Source of the DNA: Cryptomeria japonica
Lineage: Eukaryota > Streptophyta > Pinopsida > Cupressales > Cupressaceae
Direction: 5' to 3'
NCBI RefSeq assembly: GCF_030272615.1
Contig: NC_081406.1
Coordinates: 239,248,422 to 239,312,421, forward strand
Length of the DNA: 64,000 nt
Below, in pieces: positions 24,071 through 33,019 of the stretch (position 1 is its first letter; the number at the start of each line of letters is the position of its first letter). A model generated the notes under the pieces. The model searched no databases, was not told where the DNA came from, and saw only the letters and a program-made list of their open reading frames with translations. A program made the translations under genes and the position numbers.

Positions 24071-25424
24071 ATGGAAGGCCATAAAAAATCTTGGAGAATT
24101 GTGTATCTGCAAGAAGAGTTGGATCATGCCAATCAAGTGATTATAGACATGCAAAGACAAATGCAAAAATCATTGAAAGTTAGAAGAAGGTTGTTTGATG
24201 ATCTACAGGACTCACAAGAGCTGGTGGAACAAATTGAGACATCATCTGAGAATGGCATATCTGAAGAAACTGAAGAGATGATTGGAAATCTGAAAGAAAA
24301 GAACAAAGCATTGATTGAACAATTGAAAAGCAATGAAAAGAGATCATGAACATTTCAGCACATAGATGACTAAAAATCTAGATGCATTGAGGACAGTCGA
24401 GGATAAATTGAGAGATCTAGAAAGAGAAAAACAATAGCTTGAAGCATTAGTATCTAAAAGGAATGATGAAATCACATGGATGACTGGAATTCAACACAAT
24501 ATGTCAGATCAATTGGGTTATGCACATCATGAAGAAAATCTGAAGAATAATGAGAATCAAGCATTGAAATTTGAAGTATCAAGGTTGACCGATGAGCTTG
24601 AGAAAGAGAAGAAAGCCAAAGAATCATTGATGAAAAGTTATAAAGCATCAAAGATGTTGGACGAGCAACTGAATATAAAAAGACCCAACAAAGATGTAGG
24701 ACTCGGTTACAAAGGAAAAGACTCCACTGAGAAAGGAACCCACACTACTGAGAGAGGAGAATCATCAAAGCAAGCTAGAAACAAGAAGAACATCAAAGGA
24801 AAGAAACATATTTGCAACTACTGTGGAAATCAAGGTCATACTGCCAACATGTGTCAAATCAAAAAAGGTAAGCAACCGAATGTCACAAGGTCTAATGGTT
24901 ATTGTTACAATTGCAATAAGTATGGTCACACTTCTAATCAATATAGGACAAAGTCTGTTAGCAATTATCAGAAGGTAAAATTCAAAGGGTTTTGTAAAAA
25001 TTGCAATAGATATGGACATAGCACCAAGAAGTGTTGGTTTAAGAAGAAGAACTATAAGTGGTCTGCACATTGAGAAAATACTGGAAGCTACCGAACTCAC
25101 ATAGATCCTAACCGACAATATGCTGTAGTACCATGGGATTACAATACAAGGATATGGTGCGAATGCTGTAGAAGATATGGACATATAAGTGCCAACTGAT
25201 TTATAAGATTTGGAATGAACAACCAAAGATCATGGAGAAATCCTGGTATGGCATGTTTTCATTGTCACAAAGTTGGACACTTGGCTAGAGATTGCAGAGA
25301 TCAACCTAGAGGAGACACTAAGGAAATAAGAAGCAAATTACAAATGATTTGGAAAAATAAGGAAATTGTGTCAAATGAAGAAAGCACCTTACCTACCGAG
25401 TTAGGTGCACCTATTCCAAATTAA
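24071..25424 (+). pseudogene. gag: Gag-like protein with a coiled coil and five zinc knuckles
   Basis: The frame starts MEGHKKSWRIVY. It has a long Glu/Lys-rich, probably coiled-coil region (to about 24690), then a basic linker and five CCHC-type knuckles. These are CNYCGNQGHTANMC (about 24813), CYNCNKYGHTSNQY with the last Cys lost (about 24903), CKNCNRYGHSTKKC (about 24993), CECCRRYGHISAN followed by a stop where Cys is expected (about 25161), and CFHCHKVGHLARDC (about 25257). Stops near 24437, 25070 and 25197 and one frameshift near 24350 interrupt it. Five knuckles is more than the single one usual for plant Copia gag. Its role would be RNA binding and particle assembly. Confidence 0.8.
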
Positions 25425-25933
25425 TCGATGAAGGTATGAAGGGACTGCATTCTCTCAAGGTTAAATCTTAACAGTTCCTATTTTAACATGTACTTAATTC
25501 AAAATCTGCATAGCTAAAGATGCATTAGGAAATTTGAAATTATATCAAGTCTTTTGGAAGCCTGTTTAGTCGATAAATATAGGAAGTCTGGCTACTTGGT
25601 AAAAGCATAAAAATTAAGTGGAACTAAGTGCATTTAATGTTTTCTTACCTAACTGCAGGGAGTCCAAAAAGGTAAAATTGTGTACTTAAAGCTTTTACAT
25701 GGTCATTTTACACTCACCAAGTTTTCAGAAAGTAGAGCTAAGTAATTCAAAGGTGATCAAACACCTCCCGAGAAAATTTCAAGGTATTTACACATCGATC
25801 TCAAGCATTTTTAAGAGCTAGTTAACCAAGAAATATCAGTTGTGAATATTTGTTTACTAAGTGGAAAGCGTCTGCTGTTTAAAAGTTTTCAAACCTTAAG
25901 GATCTTTTGCTAAGTGATTATCCAAAATTTGAA
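25425..25933 (+). other. Spacer between gag and the second ORF of the pol-less element
   Basis: About 500 bp of non-coding sequence. There is no protease or integrase remnant here, so the missing pol is not simply hidden in this gap. Confidence 0.6.
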
Positions 25934-28900
25934 ATGGCCCCAAAGATCCAGAAGCCCGTTGTTGTTGAGAACATTGACAAGCCCTCACTAAAATATTCTC
26001 TAACTCCCAAAGTAGCATCTGAACCGGATGATAAAATTGCATTTTCACTCATTCCGGATAGGGTTTTACTAGTTGAGGATGTCAGATTCTTCACTAAGTG
26101 TCATGTTGAGGAACTAGGTCATGTTGAGATCAAGGACACATATGATGAATTATGTACTGATGGAAAACTAGATAACAAGTTTGAACACATTAAAGTCAAG
26201 GGATTGACTGAAGCCCTAACCTACCCGCGAGTCTTCAAACCCCAATGGGTCAAGTTTTTTTTGAGAAGAGTTCATGATGATTTCATGTGGTTAGAGGAGC
26301 AACCATTCAAAATCACCAAGGAAATCATTCACTTAATAACCGGATACCCTATTTATGACCATGCCCAAGCTCAGAAGATGATATCACAGAAGGAATTGAT
26401 CACTTTAACCGAGTTGAATCCAATTGCAGAGATCTAAAACTAAATAATGTCACAGATGCAGAGCTAAAGTTTGCCATTAGAGTCATAGGCTATTGTTTCT
26501 TTCAATTGGCAAGGGAAAATAATGTACCATGTGCAACTGTTGATTTAGCCTATAAAAATGTGAAGAAGGGAATGAAGATTGATCTTTGTGAAGTGTTAAG
26601 GAAGCCGAAGAACAACAACTTGGCTAGCACACTGAATTTTGGATCACTCTTGGTATTCATGTTTTTCTATTTTCAGAAATTCTTTCCATCTATCAGTAAC
26701 GTAGTTTGGGAGCTACACCGACCAATCACCCATCAAATCAATGACTTCATAAAAAAGCTAGGTGATAACTTTAATGAAATTATGGATGATTATTTTAGCA
26801 AGTTTCAGGAAAGGATGCATAACAGATATAGGATTCCACCCAAGTTAGTAGAGAAATACAAGAATGACATATGCTTTGAAGTAGACACCGACTACTGCTA
26901 TGTCAATGCGCTGGAACCGAGAACTCAATCTTTTCTGCCTATGGGTTATGAGATTGATTTTGACATTACACAACAACAAATAGATGCCTTTCTTGCACTT
27001 CCAAGGCATGCTACATAAATCAGGTACAAAACCTATGAAGAGGTTAAAGAAAAAGTTAAGATGAGCATTGTAGTACCTAAGGCTACAAGAAAAGCAACAA
27101 AAATGATCAAAGTGTTAACAGAGAAATATCGAGAAGGTTCTTCCTCCACTCCTATCAAGAGTGAACTACTTGCAATTGAGGAAGAATCTAAAGCTCATGA
27201 AGTTGCTATTACATTAAGCATCGAGTTGCCAAAAGGCAAAATTTTGAAAAGGAAGAAACAAGACTCATCACAGGTATCACCGACTCCTCTAGCAAAGCGA
27301 CCTAACACAAGATCATCTGTAGTGTCACCGAGTAAGAAACCAAAGAATGTTGTAGTACCAAAGGTAACAAAAACTTATAAGAATTCTACTTGGAGACTCA
27401 TTTTGACTAAAGAGTCCAGTGACACTGAATCTGAAGACGCAAGCGAATTTTAGATTGTTAAAAGTCAAAAGGAAGACGTACATAGCGTTGATAATTTCTC
27501 CGCTAATCTGAAACAATATGGTGGATTTGGAGCATTCAGATATGTTAAGTATGAATCCAGAAATGATGAAGAAAAGAGACAAATAGAAGAAGCAATAGTA
27601 TGTACACTACTTAAATTTTGAATAGTCCTATTGGAAGCGACTGATTTCCTTCCTAAAACATTGTATTCACATATTGACACCAGGTGGCAATATGCTGTGG
27701 ACTCAGAGAAACAGGTTAGAGAAAGAGTTTTGGTACATCTCTTTCTAGATATGTTAGTTGATGACATTAAAGAACATTTAAAGACCTCACAAAAAAACTT
27801 TCAAGTAAAGCAGAGAGCATTGAAAATGATGAACGATCTTTATCTTGAAGTAGAGAATGAGACCAAGGAAAAGTGGCAGGAAATCTTTTAAATCAAGAAT
27901 GTTGGTGAGAAAGTTGAAGTTGAAATAGTTGATGTCACCGAATAAGATCCTGATATCACTGAGCAAGACCCCACTCATACTATACAAGTTGATCAAGATA
28001 TCATGGACATCGAGGTACAAGAACAGGAAATGATTGAAGGGAATGCTTATGCCAAACTGGTATCCAGTGAGTCAGTTTTGGAACAAGTTTAGCCCTATCC
28101 TCCAGTCACTCAACATGTTTCAACCGAGACACCTCGGGATACTGAACAAGGAAAAGAGGGTCACAAGTCTATAGACAGAGAATCTACTTCTCAAGCCACA
28201 GGAGAACAAACTTCTCAAGCACCTGCAAGCATTGAAAATGTTACAACTGAGACACCAAGTACAGAGGCACTGAAGGACACTACAAAGGCTAAAGAAACTG
28301 ACCAAAGTATTGCCTCTACCGAGCAACCTATCGAGGGTCAACAAGCCTCCCAGGCCATTGTCCTAGTTCAACTGATGAAAGCCTCATCTTCTAGAGACAA
28401 GAAAATGAAGAAATATAGTTTCAAGATAGATCTATCTAAACCCATTGTATTGCCAAATGTTGACATTTCTAAACTAAAAGTGCAAGCACTCATTGAATTC
28501 AGAGAACTTTGCAAAGCCAAAGCTGAATAGGAAAGATAGATGGTTATTCAGAAAAAGAACCATGTCCTTTAGAAGGTTAAGGCATTATTTTTAGACATGC
28601 TACCCGAAGCTACCATGAATAAAGATGCTGCCATCCATATGCAACTAGATGAACTCCTCACTCAATTAGAAGCATCAAGAGTAGACACATCTGAATACCT
28701 CAGCAAGCTGAAGGATAAAGAGCTAACTGAAAAAATGGTTGAAGAAGTGCAAAAAGAAATTGCTGTAGGTAAAGTTAAACTTGTTGGATTCATAGCTGAG
28801 TTGTCCCCTCAACTTAAGCGTATTCTTTATTTATTTCAAAAGCTCTGTACATTCTCTTTATTCATTAAGGATATCAAGAATAAAACTGAAGTCATTGAAC

Positions 28901-29280
28901 GAGAGATCACCACTCTCTCCAATACATTGACTACCGAGCCAAATTTTGTTCAAACTTTCTACTCCAAATTGCAAAATCTTATGGCTCAATAGTTAGAACT
29001 TTGAAATGAAGAGCACAAGATCAGGATGGATATCATGACTCTCCAGACATTATTCATTCCTCATCTTTCATCCATTCAAGAACAGATCAACTGAGCCACT
29101 CATTTATCCACTCAACAGGAGGGAAGCACTTTAGATGGTCTGATCTCACTCCTAGTTGACATTATAGCTCAGAATTCACTCATGGATAGTGTCAAGGATT
29201 CCCTCTCTACCGCTCTCACCGATGCAAGGACAAAGTATAAATCCATTTTTGACTAGTTGCCTCCACTGAATGGTAACTAG
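25934..29280 (+). pseudogene. Long unknown ORF in place of pol
   Basis: A degenerate coding region of about 1,100 codons starts MAPKIQKPVVVEN. Near 26240-26370 it has W-V-K-F-F-L-R-R-V-H-D-D-F-M-W-L and P-F-K-I-T-K-E-I-I-H-L-I-T-G-Y-P, a pattern I associate with plant retroelement proteins of unknown function, loosely like the plant mobile domain. A Lys/Ser-rich linker (27090-27450), an alpha-helical part (27630-27890), an acidic Thr/Glu/Gln-rich part (27950-28350) and further helices (28600-28990) follow. No catalytic motifs of pol are present. In V-T-E-stop-D-P-D-I-T-E-Q-D-P (about 27940) the stop sits where the neighbouring copy of the motif has Gln. The function is unknown. Confidence 0.6.
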
Positions 29281-29651
29281 TTTTGATGTTTGTCAAAAAG
29301 GGGGAGTATAGTATCCAAGTATCAAAGGGGGAGTGTAGTATACAGGGGGAGTATACCAAGCAGAACAGAATATCCAAATGCAATAGTTGAATTTGACAGG
29401 GGATCAGTAAACACCGAGCAGTGATCAAAGAGAAAATAACAAGTGCAGTAAACATAGAACATTGATCACCGAGCATGCAAAATCAGAAGTATGTATAATA
29501 TATTGATAAGGGGAGTATATCTGAGTATACTATTTATTGACTATTGTATATATTGTCAGTTTAGTCAAATTTTGTAAGTATATAGATTTTGAGTTATGAC
29601 TTTGAAAGGAGTTTTGTCAAACATTTCAAAACTAATGTCAAAAGGGGAGAT
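29281..29651 (+). other. 3' internal region and polypurine tract of the pol-less element
   Basis: Contains repeated aaagggggagtatagtat-type tracts (29298, 29324, 29343) and ends in aaaaggggaga one base before the 3' LTR. Confidence 0.75.
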
Positions 29652-30828
29652 TGTTACTATTTACTAAGTTGTCATTAGTTTTATATCCAAAGTCATGCTA
29701 TATACTCTAGTCAGTTAATACTACCGGAACATTTAGTCGGTAAGTACTAGAGCAGTCGGTTACAGAAGATAGAAGTCACAGTCTAGTAGACACCGAGCTG
29801 TCTATCGAGTAACACTCTATGTCTACCGAGCAGCAAAAATGATATACCGAGTGAACACACATCGAGTGAAATGTGTTACCAGATTCATTGAACCTAGACA
29901 TAGATGGGAAACGTGTTACAAGATCGAGGAACAGGGAATCATTATTACTTAGGAAATTGCACCTTAAATATTTTGTATGATCTTGAGGTCATCTATCTAA
30001 TGAAATATTTTGTATAGTGATTCATTCGATGAAACATGTTTGTAAGATCAAATCATGAACAAGATCACCAACATAAGAGATCTATATATACAACATGGAT
30101 TAAAGATAAAATATGAGAAACAAAGGTGTATGAAGAAAGACATGAGTAATAGATAAGGAAGCACTGAGTATTGTGACTATTAGAGATACAGAAGGTCATC
30201 GAGAAGGATTTTAGAGAACAATCAAGGAACTGAGTAAACAGAAAGGTTTACCGAGTTAATCTATGGATTACCGAGGTATGCTATAAGCAAGGTAATCTCA
30301 TCTTGAGCACATAGAATCTGCTATAACATTTCAGATGTAAAGTTGCAGATATTTTTTAAGGATTTTATTGTAATATTTTGAGTTATTATATAAACCTTTA
30401 TTAGGGTAAAAGACTCTAACAAAGTCTGTAAATTGTAAAGCCTTTAACCAGGTGCAACATTTAGTATAAATGTTGTAAAATCCTTTAGCAAGGTAGATCT
30501 AACGATCTTGATGCTCCTAACAGGGTAAGCTATCAAAAATAGCTAAACATGTAGCTCTAACCGAGTAACCTTTATTATTGCAGTAGTGAAGTTGTGGGTG
30601 CCATCCCCACCGCAGTTTTTCTCTCTAACCAAGAGTTTCTGTGTAACCAAAATATATGTGTTATTGAGTGAATCATGTATGATTGTTATTTATTTGTTTT
30701 AGCATTATATTATGTTACAACAGTTTTTGGTTTATGCTTAACAGTAAAGTTATTGTTGAAGAAAAGATTTGAAGTACTGATTCACCCCTCCCCTCTCAGT
30801 ACACTAGCTTTCCATATTGGGCCCAACA
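29652..30828 (+). repeat. 3' LTR of the pol-less element
   Basis: Aligned along its length to 22849-24008 with about 5% mismatches by eye and one 18 bp length difference. It ends GGGCCCAACA, followed by TSD gatta. Confidence 0.93.
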
Positions 30829-30833
30829 GATTA

Positions 30834-31001
30834 AACCTTCAAGCTCTTTTTGGCTATTTTCTATTTGACCTAATAGGTTTTTTTGTGTACCTATGGAATG
30901 TCTAGGGATTGTAGGATGTTCTTGATGCGATTCTTCTTCAATATGGTCTTCATGAGGAGGTGATTGAGTGTTTTCGATATTTTCTTCTCTAATCTCATTT
31001 C
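30834..31001 (-). pseudogene. Exon 2, 5' part of the split gene (upstream of the LTR insertion)
   Basis: This part is open in the same frame as exon 1 and encodes an acidic, Glu/His-rich stretch (N-E-I-R-E-E-N-I-E-N...). It ends at the target-site duplication gatta of the 22849-30828 element. The frame continues at 22848 with L-I-T-R-L-K-D-P-T-R-T once the element and one TSD copy are ignored. Confidence 0.72.
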
Positions 31002-31089
31002 CTGATAATGAAAATAAATTTAAATCAATAAACCTAGTTTAATCTTCAAATTAATAAAAAAATGACAATAAGAAAACAAAAATGCATAC

Positions 31090-31129
31090 CTCTTCGATCT
31101 CTTCGAGCTCTTCGATAGCGTGGCGGCAT
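31090..31129 (-). pseudogene. Exon 1 of the split minus-strand gene
   Basis: Forty nucleotides from an ATG preceded by caaa to a GTATGC donor. It encodes 13 mostly basic residues (MPPRYRRARRDRR) plus the first base of a Gly codon, completed by exon 2 after an 88 bp intron (31089-31002) ending in attatcag. I chose this start because the frame continues through exon 2 without interruption for over 120 codons. Confidence 0.7.
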
Positions 31130-31278
31130 TTTGATGTGAGATGGACAACTTAATGCCCAATATCAAGCTTCTACAAAGGGCAAGCACAAGAAAATGGCAC
31201 CCCAAATCACCAAAACATGGGTTTGGGAATGTAGAATGCATCCAAAATGTGGACTTGGGTTTTTTTAAAGTTTGAAAA

Positions 31279-31304
31279 GGTCATAAGGCGCGCATCTTAT
31301 GACC
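31279..31304. repeat. Palindrome inside the candidate right terminus
   Basis: The arms ggtcataag (31279-31287) and cttatgacc (31296-31304) are exact inverted 9-mers around gcgcgcat. They overlap the candidate right terminal repeat. The core ggtcata is also the core of the 831-6304 satellite. Confidence 0.5.
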
Positions 31305-31314
31305 ATTTTTTAGT
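31298..31314 (-). repeat. Candidate right terminal inverted repeat of a DNA transposon
   Basis: Exact inverted copy of 6559-6575. It lies about 170 bp upstream of the start codon of the minus-strand gene, the position expected for a transposon end. Confidence 0.4.
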
Positions 31315-31405
31315 TTTTTTGAACTGTGGCACCTTTTTGGTTCCACAACTTTGTGCATATACCTTGGATGTAGAAATCTCATAGCATTAATGTATGTGCA
31401 TTTTC

Positions 31406-33014
31406 TGTTGGCATTATTGGCATTGTTGTCATTGATGTCAACTGGTTTGGCATGGTCATTGATAAGTAAGAAGTGGTAACTGGTATAGGAGAAGTAGGAC
31501 ATGATGATGTCAATCCATATGTATGTAAGCAGATTGAAGGTAAGTTACTGGTACACATGAAAGAGAAGAACTAAAGGATGTAAATTGGTATACTCAGAGA
31601 AGATCAATGCTATTAGAAAATGGACTGAGTAATAGGACCAACATGTTTGATGGAAGGCCAAGTTGATCCACTGATATAGAAGAGGTATGTAGGAATGAAG
31701 GCCCACTGGTAGAGTTAGGTTATAATGGTAAGGAGAGTTGAAATGATAGTCAATATTGGTCAACAAAGAATGTCAAACTGACATAGCAAACAAGCAGAGG
31801 TGGATGTCAATAAAGATGATAGCTAGAAGCTAGGTGGTGATAGTACATAAGTTGGTGAAGTGTGCATTGATGTAATAGTCAGCAAGCAGGTCGACTTTTA
31901 TAAAAAACTCACAATTCATGGAGGATGTCAGAAGATTGTGGCTCAAGGAAGATAAGCTAGCAAGTGATTGAACTTATCTGGCAAGAAGATCTAATCTTCA
32001 TACTTGTTTGCTGAAGGAAAAAACCAAGCCATTAATGACATGTGACAGAGAAAAGCAGAAAAGCATGGTGCAGATCTCCAGATTTAGAAAATGCACATTG
32101 GAATGCAAGGCATTGGTGGTGCTGATCGATGACATGCAAATAATCTCTCTAGAAAAGCGGATTGGATCAAATCCAATACAGATCAAGTTGGTGAAGGAAA
32201 AACCTAACACGACATTGTTTGAATGCTGCTTTGGCGGTAACCCCAGAAGATAAATGTGTGACCTCAAGAGTGACATCAGTTGATGCTGGATGCGAAGAGT
32301 GAGATAGAAGAGAGCTTGAGCAAACAGATCATCTTCCTTGGTGTTTATTCTAAGAAATTTGCAGAGTGAGTTACCAGGCGAACTGGTGAGAGGGTCTAAT
32401 CGGTAGAGATAGAGTAACTGGTAAACTGTTGCAAGTCTAACAGTTAAGCTAACCGATGAGGTGTGATTGGTCAAGAAGGCATCTGAGAGTGATATAGTGT
32501 GTTGTGAGGTTGAGGGAGATAGAAGAGAGGCTAGGAGTAACCAGTGAGTGATTAGAGAGAGTAATTTGATAATCGATAGTGTGAGAACAAGTGAAGGAGA
32601 TCAGGTTGTTAACTGATAGAAATATATTGATCAAGTGTTGCAGAACTCATTTGCAACTAGGTGTTATAGCTATATCAAATTTATATTTCATTATACATCA
32701 CCGAGTTGGAGCTTGGTGCAGGGTTTGGTGCTCCTTGGGTTGGTACCCTAAATTCATTGTTTCATTATGAGGCTAGATTGGAGCAGTAGAACCCAACAAC
32801 ATTTCTCACCGAGGTTTTTCCCATATTGGTTTTTTCTCATACATCTGGTGTTGTGGGTTGCATTTGTGTGTTTGCCTCTTTTGATATATGCATGTATCTT
32901 ACCAGTTTGATTGTTTAGTGCTTAGGGTGATAACCGATATTCCAAGGTTGTTTAAAAAAAAAGAATTTAGGAACCACTAATTCACCCCCTCTCAGTGCTA
33001 CATTGTGTTCAACA
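31406..33014 (+). mobile_element. Solo LTR
   Basis: A 1,609 bp LTR with TGTTGG...TTCAACA ends, flanked on both sides by the 5 bp duplication ttttc (31401-31405 and 33015-33019). Near its end it carries actaattcacc followed by ccctctcagt, as in the Copia-type LTRs here. There is no internal region, as expected after recombination between the two LTRs. The frames inside are not genes. Confidence 0.9.
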
Positions 33015-33019
33015 TTTTC

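Larger units (their letters stand above)
22849..30828 (+). mobile_element. Non-autonomous LTR retrotransposon with gag and a novel second ORF, no pol
   Basis: The 7,980 bp element has LTRs of 1,160 and 1,177 bp (TGTTAC...CAACA or TAACA), TSD gatta, a perfect TGGTATCAGAGC primer site and an AAAGGGGAGA polypurine tract. The 5.6 kb interior holds a zinc-knuckle gag followed by a long degenerate coding region without any protease, integrase, RT or RNase H motif that I can find. Its LTR end carries the same C-rich motif as the Copia element, so mobilisation by Copia proteins is plausible. It interrupts exon 2 of the minus-strand gene. Confidence 0.9.
14476..31129 (-). pseudogene. Seven-exon gene split by two LTR insertions (putative accessory gene of a DNA transposon)
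   Basis: Read on minus, exons are 31129-31090, 31001-30834 continuing at 22848-22033, 21933-21865, 21771-21709, 21626-21537, 21414-21349, and 21270-21186 continuing at 14522-14476. All introns have GT-AG ends. Coding length is 1,444 nt, about 480 codons, with one base too many at the exon 2/3 junction. The protein starts MPPRYRRARRDRRG, has a polar, possibly coiled middle, a conserved-looking block (KFDLCALFTDHRTN, PLYPRCRRFPIH, FGDRWWMVFDQPPC), a C-x2-C motif (YFCRSCGFVC) and a Ser/Thr/Pro-rich tail. I do not recognise the family. Three in-frame stops (22573-22571 TAG, 22252-22250 TAA, 22231-22229 TAG) look like changed Gln codons. It is convergent with the transposase-like gene and may have been its partner. 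Confidence 0.75.

Noticed and set aside
25934-27018. Host gene with plant mobile domain
   Set aside because: It lies between intact LTR structures of one element with matching target duplications, so it is element-borne even if originally captured.
23855-30905. Frames starting MYDCYLFVLALYY at 23855 and 30675
   Set aside because: Both lie in the LTR of the pol-less element and extend past its boundary into unrelated sequence.
6558-31315. Assignment of the two-gene unit to the CACTA (EnSpm) superfamily
   Set aside because: The left end reads CACTA, but the right reads AACTA. The transposase-like gene shows no TNP2-type motif, and no 3 bp target duplication was established.
31998-32634. Minus-strand frame of 158 codons
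   Set aside because: It lies wholly inside the solo LTR and shows no domain; probably chance.
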